Position numbers and translations under genes: made by a program. A stretch of 64,000 bases of DNA. It comes from Equibacterium sp963662035 (lineage in GTDB: Bacteria; Bacteroidota; Bacteroidia; Bacteroidales; UBA932). Location of the stretch: contig CAVLDO010000009.1 of assembly GCA_963662035.1 (NCBI GenBank), positions 1-64,000 on the forward strand, written 5' to 3'. The notes beneath the pieces are model-generated. The model saw nothing but the letters and a program-made list of their open reading frames with translations. It was not told the DNA's origin and made no database searches. Shown here piece by piece: positions 53,183-60,682 of this stretch; the stretch's first letter is position 1, and each line of letters opens with the position of its first letter.

Positions 53183-53902
53183 ATGGCGTCTATGAAAAAG
53201 ATTGTATTTCTGACCGGCGCGGGGATCAGTGCCGAGAGCGGCATCTCCACCTTCCGCGACAGCGGCGGGCTTTGGGAGAATCACGATGTTATGGAGGTCG
53301 CCTCCATTCAGGGGTGGCGGAGCAATCCGCGCGTGGTGCTCGATTTTTACAACGAGCGGCGCGCACAGCTTTCCGCCGCGCAGCCCAACGCCGCCCACCT
53401 TGCCATAGCGGCCCTGGAGCGGGACTATGAGGTTACGGTAATCACTCAGAATGTGGACAACCTGCACGAGAGGGCGGACAGCGGCAAGGTCATCCACCTG
53501 CACGGCGAGCTCACCAAGGTGCGTCCGGAGGATTCATACACCGACGGGGACGGCTTCAGCGAGGCGCGCATCTGGGATGTGGGCTATTGCGCCGTGCGCC
53601 TGGGCGACACCGACGGCCGCGGCGTGCAGTACCGGCCGCACATAGTGTTTTTCGGCGAGGCGGTACCCAAAATGGACGAGGCCCTATCTGAGCTCAAGAA
53701 TGCCGACTGCCTGGTGATTGTGGGCACATCGCTGCTGGTGCAGCCCGCCGCCAGCCTGTGGCGCTTCGCCCCCGTCGACAGCCCTGTGATTGTGATAGAT
53801 CCAAAAGGCACCCCCATCGACTGCGAGGAGAAGGTGATCTCCATCCGCGACAAGGCCACCACAGGTGTTGCCAAAGCCATTGAGCTGATAAAGACCTTGT
53901 AA
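53183..53902 (+). CDS. cobB: NAD-dependent protein deacylase (sirtuin)
   Basis: Removes acyl groups from lysines using NAD; 239 aa. NAD-binding GAGISAESGISTFRD and TQNVDNLHERA are clear, and the catalytic His lies in HLHGEL. FYNERRAQL keeps the Tyr and Arg that give class III sirtuins activity on succinyl and malonyl groups. The four zinc-binding cysteines expected between the catalytic His and RPHIVFFGE are absent; only one Cys (GYCAV) is present there. A start three codons later at 53192 is equally possible. It may be co-transcribed with thrA. Confidence 0.9.
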   Translation: MASMKKIVFLTGAGISAESGISTFRDSGGLWENHDVMEVASIQGWRSNPRVVLDFYNERRAQLSAAQPNAAHLAIAALERDYEVTVITQNVDNLHERADSGKVIHLHGELTKVRPEDSYTDGDGFSEARIWDVGYCAVRLGDTDGRGVQYRPHIVFFGEAVPKMDEALSELKNADCLVIVGTSLLVQPAASLWRFAPVDSPVIVIDPKGTPIDCEEKVISIRDKATTGVAKAIELIKTL

Positions 53903-53966
53903 GAGCGCCCCCGGTGGGTAAGCCTGGCTGTCTCGGCTCTTTTCAAGGCAAATGGGGCCGAAATGC

Positions 53967-54044
53967 AAAAAAGAGCGAGTCGCAAGACCCGCTCTTGATG
54001 TTTTCACAACGGAATAATCCTTATTGTGAATAGCTTCATTTTGT
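53967..54044 (-). ncRNA. tracrRNA of the type II-C CRISPR system
   Basis: On the minus strand, an anti-repeat (about 54021-54047) complements the first ~27 bases of the CRISPR repeat with a few one-base differences. It is followed by the nexus-like segment AAGGATTATTCCGTTGTG and a terminator hairpin (53971-53977 with 53990-53996) ending in a run of six T at 53967-53972. A promoter (TTTG 54077-54080, 20 bases, TAATTTAG 54049-54056) predicts a start near 54044. It pairs with crRNA so that Cas9 can bind it. It is divergent from cas9. Confidence 0.85.
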
Positions 54045-54048
54045 CTCG

Positions 54049-54080
54049 CTAAATTATTAAATTTGGTTCGATTTACCAAA
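54049..54080 (-). promoter_or_regulatory. Promoter of the tracrRNA, overlapping the cas9 promoter
   Basis: The minus strand has TTTG (54077-54080), 20 bases, and TAATTTAG (54049-54056, one mismatch). On the plus strand TAAATTTG (54058-54065) is a perfect -7 box for cas9, so the two divergent promoters interlock within 32 bases. Confidence 0.6.
54058..54065 (+). promoter_or_regulatory. Predicted -7 box of cas9
   Basis: TAAATTTG is a perfect TAnnTTTG, 24 bases before the cas9 ATG. The nearest TTTG (54040-54043) is 14 bases upstream, shorter than usual. Confidence 0.45.
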
Positions 54081-54089
54081 CTGAAACTG

Positions 54090-57000
54090 ATGAAAAAGAT
54101 TCTTGGACTTGATCTTGGAACAACCAGCGTGGGCTGGGCTATGGTTAATGTGGCGGAAAATGCAGAAGAGAAGTCATCGATTCTGGGCTGCGGCTCGCGC
54201 GTTGTACCTGTCTCCACAGATGAAAAAGACAATTACGAGAAGGGCAAGGCATCCACCACAAATGCCGAACGCACCGCCAGGCGGGGGATGAGGCGCAATC
54301 TTCAGCGCCGCCGCCAGCGCAGGGACAACCTGCTCAAAGTGCTGGAGGATGCGGGCTGGATCGATTCTCAAACAATACTCTCAGAAGACGGGAAAGGAAC
54401 AACTCACGAGACCTTGCGCCTGCGCGCAGAAGCTGCCTCGCAGCAGGTCTCCCTGCAGGAGCTGGCCAAAGTGATGCTCTCCATCTGCAAGAAGCGCGGG
54501 TACAAGAGCAACCGCAAGGCTGGCAGCGAAGATGAGGGGCAGCTGATAGATGGTATGCAGATAGCCAAGGAACTTGCCGATAGAGGCATTACCCCGGCGC
54601 AATATTCTCTTAGTCGGCTTGAGGCGGGAAAGTTTGCCCGCTTTGACTTCTACCGTTCAGATTTGGAAGCCGAACTTGACATAATCTGGGAATTCCAGCG
54701 GCAATTCCACCCCGATATTCTCACGGACGAGTTCAAGACGCAGCTCTCACACCAGGGCCGTCAGGGCACATCCAAGATATTCCTTGCCAAGTATCAGATT
54801 TACACTGCTGACAATAAGGGCAAGGAAAAGCGGCTGCAGGCGGTCCGCTGGAGAGTCCGGGCTCTCTCGGAAGAGTTGACAGCCGATGTTCTCGCGTATG
54901 TGATAGCGGACTTGCGCGGAGAAATCTCCAATTCCGGCGGCTATTTGGGAGAGATAAGCGACCGCAGCAAAGAGCTGTTCTTCAACAATGAGACAATAGG
55001 GCAGTATCTCTATCGTTCAATGCAGAATGACCCCCAGTTCCGCGCACGTGGCAAAGTATTCTACCGCCGGGATTATATCGACGAATTCGACAGAATCTGG
55101 AGCGTGCAGTCTCAATATCACCCGGAGCTGACAGAGCAGCTCAAGCATAAGATTGCCGACACAGTGATATTCTACCAGCGCCCGCTCAAGTCGCAGAAGG
55201 GGTTGGTCTCCTTCTGCGAATTCGAGAGCCGGCCCATAAAGGTAATGGTGGATGGCAAGCAGAAAACAAAAATCACGGGCAGCAGGGTGGCTCCCCGATC
55301 TTCGCTGCTTTTCCAGGAGTTCAAGGTTTATCAGGTCTTGAACAATCTGTCATTCATAGACAAGACGAGCGGCGTGGCTTATCCGCCGACAGCAGAAGAG
55401 CGCAAAGTGATTTTCGGCGCCCTTTCTCTCTTTAGCAAACTCTCGCAGACGAGCATATTGAAGCTGACAGGCCGCAATCAGCGCAAATTCAAACTGAATT
55501 ACGACACTGTGCCGGGCAACGAGACGCTGGCAGCAATTTACTCCAGATACAACGAGGTCGTGACGCAGTCCGGTCACATTGAGTTCGACCTGCAGAAAGA
55601 CGGCGCGGTAGAGGGTATCCGTGAGGTGTTCCGGGTGATAGGCTGCACGGCCGACATCTTTACATTCGACAGCTCGCTGCCCAAAGAGCAATATGAGCAG
55701 CAGCCCCTGTTCAAACTCTGGCACTTGCTTTACAGCTACGAGGGGGACAATTCAGCCACCGGTACGGATTCGCTGATTTCCCGAATCTGCGCATTGACCG
55801 GGCTGGAGCGGGAATATGCCCGCATAATATCAGGACTCCAGTTTAAAGAGGACTACGCCTCGCTCAGCCATAAGGCGATATCCAAGATACTGCCGCATCT
55901 GAAACAGGGCTGCAGATACGATGATGCCTGCAGCCTTGCAGGCTACAACCATTCCCATTACCTCACGCGAGAGGAACTGGACAGCAGACAGCTGGCCGAC
56001 CGCCTTGAGATTCTTCCGAAGGGAGCCCTGCGCAACCCTGTGGTGGAGAAAATCATCAACCAGATGATAAATGTGGTGAATGCGGCGGCCGAATCCTACG
56101 GCAAGCCTGATGAAATTCATATCGAACTGGCGCGTGAACTGAAGCAGAATGCGCAGGAGCGGGCCCGCGCCACTGAAGATATTGCTGCAGGGAACGACCG
56201 CAATGAGAAATTAGCTGAAATCATAAAGCGTGATTTCGGTAAAAAATATGTGTCCAAGGCGGATATTCTGCGTTACCGGCTTTACGACGAACTTAAGGAA
56301 AACGGCTACAAGACGCTCTATTCCAACAAGTACATTTCCCCCGGGCAACTCTTCTCAAAAGACATCGACATAGAGCACATCATTCCGCAGGCACTGCTGT
56401 TCAACGACTCTTTTGCAAACAAGACGCTCGAATTCAAGGATGTAAACCGCGAAAAAGGACGGAGCACGGCAAACGATTTTGTTAAGGGCAAATATGGCCC
56501 GGAGTACTATGAACAGTATCGCCTGCGCATTGATAACCTTTGCGAAACGAAAGTTATCTCCGAGAGCAAGCGCAAATATCTGCTGATGGCAGAGAAGGAT
56601 ATTCCGGAGGGTTTCATAGAGCGCGACCTGCGCAACACCCAATACATTTCCAAGAAGTCGCGCGAGATTCTGGAAGGCTATGTAAATGAGGTGCTGGCCA
56701 CTACCGGCAGCGTTACGGAATGTCTCAGAGGGCAGTGGCAGCTGGTGGATGTGATGAAGGAACTGAACTACGACAAATATGACAAGATAGGCCGCACTTA
56801 TGTTGTGGAAGACGAGGAGGGCCGGCGCACCAGGAAAATCGAAGGCTGGACAAAACGCGACGACCACCGCCACCACGCTATGGATGCCATCACAATAGCC
56901 TTTACCCGCCGCGAGCATATCAATATTCTCAACCATCTCAACGCAAAGAGCGACAACAACCCAGAATATTGTGCCTTGTGGAACAATAATATTTGTCAGG

Positions 57001-58199
57001 CGGGCAGGGGCAAATGGATTTTTAATCCGCCGATGCCGCTGGATGAGTTGCGAGCGGAAGTTCGCAAAAGCTTGAATTCGGCGCTGGTCTCCATCAAGGC
57101 CAAAAACAAGGTGGTGACCCGCAATGTCAACAAAACAAAGTGCGCCGGGGGTGAGAAACATAGCGTGGAGCTTACTCCGCGCGGGGCTCTTCACAAAGAG
57201 CAGGTTTACGGGCAGCGGCGGCGTTACAAAGCATACGAAGTGGCGGTAGGCTCCAAGATGACGGAGGATGTCATCGCCACGGTCGCTTCAAAACGGGTGC
57301 GCGAGGCCCTGATGCGCCGGCTGCAGGAGTTTGGAGGAGACGCAAAGAAAGCATTCACAGGCAAGAACTCCCTTGACAAGAACCCGATTTGCCTGAATCC
57401 CGCCGAGACTGTCCCTGCCAAGGTCAAGTGCGTCTGCTTTGAGACCTACTATTCCATCCGCAAGAATGTCTCTCCCGATTTGACGGTAGCGAAGGTGGTG
57501 GACGCAAAAGCGCGCCGCAAAATAGAGGAGCGCATCCGCGAGTGCGGAGCAAAGGCAAGCGAGGCGCTCTCAAATCTTGAGCAGAATCCTATCTGGATGG
57601 ACGATGCCCACACTATTCCGCTCAAAAGGGTGACGATAGGGGAGAATCTCGATCTTAACGCGATTCACGACAAACGGGACAAGAACGGGAAACTGATTCT
57701 TGACAAGGACGGGAATACAATACCGAATGACTTCGTCAATCTCAGGAATAACCATCACGTGGCTCTCTATATTGATGAGCAAGGGAAGGTGCAGGAACAG
57801 GTCGTGTCAATGTTCGAGGCTTTGAACCGGGTAAATGCGCATCTTCCTATTGTTGACAAGAACTACAACGAACAGATGGGCTGGAAATTCCTTTTCAGTA
57901 TGAAAATCAATGAGATGTTTGTTTTTCCGGATGAAAATGGCGGTTTCAGTCCTGGGGATGTCGACCTGCTGGATCCGGAGAATGCGGCCGTTATCAGCCC
58001 GCATCTATTCAGAGTGCAGAGATTGTCATCCAAAGACTATGGCTTCAGACATCATCTTGAGACAACAGTCAGCAAACAAGAAAAAGAACTCAAGGGCATC
58101 ACCTGGGACCGCATAACAAACATCCAAAAGATGGCGGATGCGGTAAAGGTAAGAGTGAATCATCTCGGTCAAATAGTAGCAATCGGAGAATATGATTAA
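54090..58199 (+). CDS. cas9: CRISPR-associated endonuclease Cas9, type II-C
   Basis: An RNA-guided DNA endonuclease of 1369 aa. RuvC-I is ILGLDLGTTSVGWAMV with Asp8. The Arg-rich bridge helix (TARRGMRRNLQRRRQRR) lies near residues 63-79. RuvC-II is IHIELARE with Glu679, HNH is DIDIEHIIPQ with Asp760 and His763, and RuvC-III is HHAMDA with His928/His929 and Asp932. All catalytic residues are intact. The ATG at 54090 gives the usual MKKILGLDLGT start. Size and lack of csn2 or cas4 place it in type II-C, as in other Bacteroidota. It overlaps cas1 by eight bases. By eye its DNA is less GC-rich than the flanking genes, which fits transfer. Confidence 0.97.
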   Translation: MKKILGLDLGTTSVGWAMVNVAENAEEKSSILGCGSRVVPVSTDEKDNYEKGKASTTNAERTARRGMRRNLQRRRQRRDNLLKVLEDAGWIDSQTILSEDGKGTTHETLRLRAEAASQQVSLQELAKVMLSICKKRGYKSNRKAGSEDEGQLIDGMQIAKELADRGITPAQYSLSRLEAGKFARFDFYRSDLEAELDIIWEFQRQFHPDILTDEFKTQLSHQGRQGTSKIFLAKYQIYTADNKGKEKRLQAVRWRVRALSEELTADVLAYVIADLRGEISNSGGYLGEISDRSKELFFNNETIGQYLYRSMQNDPQFRARGKVFYRRDYIDEFDRIWSVQSQYHPELTEQLKHKIADTVIFYQRPLKSQKGLVSFCEFESRPIKVMVDGKQKTKITGSRVAPRSSLLFQEFKVYQVLNNLSFIDKTSGVAYPPTAEERKVIFGALSLFSKLSQTSILKLTGRNQRKFKLNYDTVPGNETLAAIYSRYNEVVTQSGHIEFDLQKDGAVEGIREVFRVIGCTADIFTFDSSLPKEQYEQQPLFKLWHLLYSYEGDNSATGTDSLISRICALTGLEREYARIISGLQFKEDYASLSHKAISKILPHLKQGCRYDDACSLAGYNHSHYLTREELDSRQLADRLEILPKGALRNPVVEKIINQMINVVNAAAESYGKPDEIHIELARELKQNAQERARATEDIAAGNDRNEKLAEIIKRDFGKKYVSKADILRYRLYDELKENGYKTLYSNKYISPGQLFSKDIDIEHIIPQALLFNDSFANKTLEFKDVNREKGRSTANDFVKGKYGPEYYEQYRLRIDNLCETKVISESKRKYLLMAEKDIPEGFIERDLRNTQYISKKSREILEGYVNEVLATTGSVTECLRGQWQLVDVMKELNYDKYDKIGRTYVVEDEEGRRTRKIEGWTKRDDHRHHAMDAITIAFTRREHINILNHLNAKSDNNPEYCALWNNNICQAGRGKWIFNPPMPLDELRAEVRKSLNSALVSIKAKNKVVTRNVNKTKCAGGEKHSVELTPRGALHKEQVYGQRRRYKAYEVAVGSKMTEDVIATVASKRVREALMRRLQEFGGDAKKAFTGKNSLDKNPICLNPAETVPAKVKCVCFETYYSIRKNVSPDLTVAKVVDAKARRKIEERIRECGAKASEALSNLEQNPIWMDDAHTIPLKRVTIGENLDLNAIHDKRDKNGKLILDKDGNTIPNDFVNLRNNHHVALYIDEQGKVQEQVVSMFEALNRVNAHLPIVDKNYNEQMGWKFLFSMKINEMFVFPDENGGFSPGDVDLLDPENAAVISPHLFRVQRLSSKDYGFRHHLETTVSKQEKELKGITWDRITNIQKMADAVKVRVNHLGQIVAIGEYD

Positions 58200-59118
58200 A
58201 CGGACGCTATATTTTGGCAATCCTGCCTACCTCTCGCTAAGCAACCGGCAGCTGACAATCCGCAAGCCGGACGACGGCGACATTCCTTGCGATGAGGACT
58301 TGCTTCATCCGGTCAAGACCGTTCCGATAGAGGATATCGGGGTGGTGGTGCTTGACCACCGGCAGATCACAATCACATCCTGTCTGATGGCGGCGCTGCT
58401 TGACAATAACGTGGCGCTGATAACCTGCGATGGCCATTCGATGCCGAGCGGGCTGATGTTGCCGCTGGAGTCGCACACGGTGCAGCAAGAGCGCTTCCGC
58501 TGCCAGATAGATTCTTCACTGCCGCTGCGCAAGCAGCTGTGGCAGCAGACTGTGCAGGCAAAAATCCGCAATCAGGCGGCGGTGCTCAAGTATGTATCGG
58601 GCTCTGAGGCGCGCAATATGCTCTCGTGGGCCGCTGATGTAAAAAGCGGAGATGCCGGCAATCTGGAGGCGCGCTCGGCCGCGTTCTACTGGAAGAATGT
58701 CTTTCCGGACATAGACGGCTTTGTCCGCGATAGGGATGGGGACTATCCAAATAACCTGCTGAATTACGGCTATGCGATACTGCGGGCTGTGATTGCGCGC
58801 GCCCTGGTGGCCTCGGGGCTGCTGCCCACGCTGGGCATCCATCATCACAACCGCTACAATGCCTATTGTCTGGCAGACGACATTATGGAGCCATATCGGC
58901 CCTGTGTAGACCGTCTGGTGGTGGAAATTGTGGATGAACGCAATCATCCGCCGCAACTGAACCTTGATATCAAGGCCAAGCTGCTGGGAATCCCGGTGCT
59001 GGATGTAAATATCGATGGTCATCGCAGTCCGCTGATGGTGGCTGCCGGCACCACGGCTGCCTCCCTATACAGATGTTTTTCGGGGCAGGGAAGAAAGGTG
59101 CTCTATCCGGAGTTATGA
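58192..59118 (+). CDS. cas1: CRISPR integrase Cas1, type II
   Basis: The metal-dependent integrase that inserts new spacers with Cas2; 308 aa. The start MIKRTLYFGNPAYLSLSNRQL is typical of type II Cas1. Catalytic residues are recognisable: Glu in NLEARSAAFYW, His in LGIHHHNRYN and Asp in LADDIMEPYRP. It overlaps cas9 (eight bases) and cas2 (ATGA), so the three are one transcript. Confidence 0.96.
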   Translation: MIKRTLYFGNPAYLSLSNRQLTIRKPDDGDIPCDEDLLHPVKTVPIEDIGVVVLDHRQITITSCLMAALLDNNVALITCDGHSMPSGLMLPLESHTVQQERFRCQIDSSLPLRKQLWQQTVQAKIRNQAAVLKYVSGSEARNMLSWAADVKSGDAGNLEARSAAFYWKNVFPDIDGFVRDRDGDYPNNLLNYGYAILRAVIARALVASGLLPTLGIHHHNRYNAYCLADDIMEPYRPCVDRLVVEIVDERNHPPQLNLDIKAKLLGIPVLDVNIDGHRSPLMVAAGTTAASLYRCFSGQGRKVLYPEL

Positions 59119-59450
59119 ACAGCCGCATAAGCGAATACCGGGTTATGTGGATCTTTGTTTTTTTCGATCTCCCCACCGAGACAAAAAAGGAGCGGAAGGC
59201 TGCGGCCAAATTCCGCAAAGATCTGCTTCAGGACGGGTTTACAATGTTTCAGTTTTCTATGTACATACGCAACTGCCCTTCGACAGAAAATGCGCAGGTG
59301 CATGTACGCCGTGTCAAGACAATGCTCCCGGACTATGGCAAGGTCGGCATCATCTGCATCACCGAAAAGCAGTTTGATAATATGGAGTTGTTCGTAGGAA
59401 AGAAAAATTCGGATTTGCCCTTCATAGGGCAACAGTTAGAGCTATTCTAA
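59115..59450 (+). CDS. cas2: CRISPR adaptation protein Cas2, type II
   Basis: The small ferredoxin-fold partner of Cas1; 111 aa. The first strand MWIFVFFDLPTETKKERK carries the conserved Asp18, and FSMYIRNC and VGIICITEKQFDNM are further family blocks. The ATG at 59115 overlaps the cas1 stop. The CRISPR array begins 62 bases downstream. Confidence 0.95.
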   Translation: MNSRISEYRVMWIFVFFDLPTETKKERKAAAKFRKDLLQDGFTMFQFSMYIRNCPSTENAQVHVRRVKTMLPDYGKVGIICITEKQFDNMELFVGKKNSDLPFIGQQLELF

Positions 59451-59482
59451 GCCGTTTCTTAATCCTATTTGGCGTCATAACA

Positions 59483-59515
59483 AGCAGACCTTCAGCTGTT
59501 TGCTGAAGGTCTGCT
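59483..59515. repeat. Perfect hairpin adjoining the first CRISPR repeat
   Basis: A 14-base perfect inverted repeat (59483-59496 and 59502-59515, loop TGTTT). Its right arm includes the first three bases of the CRISPR repeat at 59513. No T-run follows on either strand. It could end the cas2 mRNA, stop the minus-strand crRNA transcript, or mark the array boundary for Cas1-Cas2. Confidence 0.6.
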
Positions 59516-59687
59516 GTTGTGACGATGTCAAAGATACAAAAATGAAAGCTATTCACAACCAGGGAAGTGGCTTAAGTTTGGCCAATCTGCTGTTGTGACG
59601 ATGTCAAAGATACAAAAATGAAAGCTATTCACAACTTCGCCACCTCCTTGGTTCTCTTCTGGCACGCTGTTGTGACGATGTCAAAGA
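59513..59687 (-). CRISPR. Type II-C CRISPR array, two spacers
   Basis: Two identical 47-base repeats (59513-59559 and 59589-59635) and a truncated third (59666-59687, 22 bases) frame spacers of 29 bases (59560-59588) and 30 bases (59636-59665). The minus strand begins GTTGTGAATAGCTTTC and ends CACAACAGC, matching the layout I recall for Bacteroides type II repeats and pairing with the tracrRNA, so crRNAs are read on the minus strand toward the cas genes. Each full repeat contains TATCTTTG 19 bases after its GTTG start, a built-in promoter motif. The truncated copy lacks the tracr-pairing half, but each spacer still precedes a full repeat in the reading direction. Confidence 0.95.
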
Positions 59688-59695
59688 AGGATTTA

Positions 59696-59845
59696 TTATT
59701 TTTTCTGTTTATACAGCAGCCAATTTGACCAACCTTCAGGTGCGTGACTTTCATCCGGGTGCCTTCTTGCGCAGTCCATAATCTTTTCAGACCTTTGCGG
59801 TGCAATAAAGTCAGATAGACGGCGCGGACTTCCAATCAAACATCC
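59696..59845 (-). other. Short unidentified open frame upstream of the array
   Basis: The minus strand has an open frame of about 49 codons ending at 59696 (TAA), with protein-like composition (PQRSEKIMDCARRHPDE near the middle, GWSNWLLYKQKK at the end) but no clear start codon. It could be the 3' remnant of a gene cut by the CRISPR insertion, or chance. The rest of 59688-59874 shows nothing recognisable. Confidence 0.2.
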
Positions 59846-59874
59846 TTAACCTTCGGCATGATACTTACAAAGCA

Positions 59875-60621
59875 ATGATTGTATATTTTTCCGGAACAGG
59901 CAACAGCAAATATGTTGCGCAGCGCATTGCCGGGGCGGTTGGAGATCGGGCGGAATCAATAGAAGGGCTGAATCCCGACATCACGCTTACCGATGGCGAG
60001 CTATTCGGCATCGTCACTCCCACTCATTGGTGGGAACTGCCGTTTATTACAAGGCAGTTTCTGGAGAGGCTGACACTTGCCGGTGCAGACTACACGTTTC
60101 TTGTGGCAACTTACGGCACAACGCCGGGCTGCTGCGGTGAGGATGCAAGGCGGATTTTGAAACGCCGCGGAATACGCCTTTCTGCATCTTTCGGAGTCCG
60201 GATGCCGGACACTTGGACTCCGATGTTCGACTTGACTGACAACGCCAAAGTCTCCGGTATAAACGAAGAGGCCGAAAAGTATATAGATTCTGCAATTGAG
60301 CGGATCCGCCACAGGGTCTCGGGCAACCATACATCGCCGCGCCTGCCTTATGCGTTCAGATTTTTCACCGACCCGCTTTTGAACTCCGAGCGAAAGACAA
60401 AGAATTTCTATGTGGAGGGGCGGTGCATCGGATGCGGACTGTGCGCAAGAAAATGCCCCGTGCAGGCGATTGAAATCCGGGACAAGAAGCCGGTATGGGT
60501 AAAGAAGGAATGCACGCTGTGTTTGCGGTGCCTGCACCATTGCCCCAAGTTCGCCATCCAGTACGCAAACGGCAAGACCAAGCTCCACGGCCAATACCAT
60601 AACCCGCACGTGAAAGTATAA
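59875..60621 (+). CDS. EFR1-type flavodoxin/ferredoxin fusion protein
   Basis: A 248-aa electron-transfer protein. The N-terminal flavodoxin-like fold has the FMN phosphate loop YFSGTGNSKYVA at residues 3-14. The C-terminal 65 residues hold two 4Fe-4S motifs, CIGCGLCARKCP and CTLCLRCLHHCP. The name EFR1 (EFR1 family ferrodoxin) describes this exact layout; the redox partner is unknown. It lies beyond the CRISPR array and is probably expressed alone. Confidence 0.85.
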   Translation: MIVYFSGTGNSKYVAQRIAGAVGDRAESIEGLNPDITLTDGELFGIVTPTHWWELPFITRQFLERLTLAGADYTFLVATYGTTPGCCGEDARRILKRRGIRLSASFGVRMPDTWTPMFDLTDNAKVSGINEEAEKYIDSAIERIRHRVSGNHTSPRLPYAFRFFTDPLLNSERKTKNFYVEGRCIGCGLCARKCPVQAIEIRDKKPVWVKKECTLCLRCLHHCPKFAIQYANGKTKLHGQYHNPHVKV

Positions 60622-60670
60622 ATCCGGCGATAAAGGGGGGTTTCAGACCTGCCCGAGAACTATTTATTGC

Positions 60671-60678
60671 TATTTTTG
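60671..60678 (+). promoter_or_regulatory. Predicted -7 box immediately before the phosphatase gene
   Basis: TATTTTTG (perfect TAnnTTTG) ends four bases before the ATG at 60683, implying a leaderless mRNA. A -33 element is not evident. Confidence 0.4.
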
Positions 60679-60682
60679 CCCT

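Noticed and set aside
51464..53503. 679-codon open frame on the minus strand across thrA and the sirtuin gene
   Set aside because: Antisense to two well-identified genes, and the translation resembles no family.
59451..59512. A fourth, degenerate CRISPR repeat upstream of repeat 1
   Set aside because: Only TCAxAAC at 59475-59481 matches the repeat end; the other bases do not align. It is kept only as a hint in the hairpin finding.
59629..59835. 68-codon minus-strand frame overlapping the CRISPR array
   Set aside because: It reads through a repeat and spacer; composition is not convincing, and a different frame in the same place looks more protein-like.
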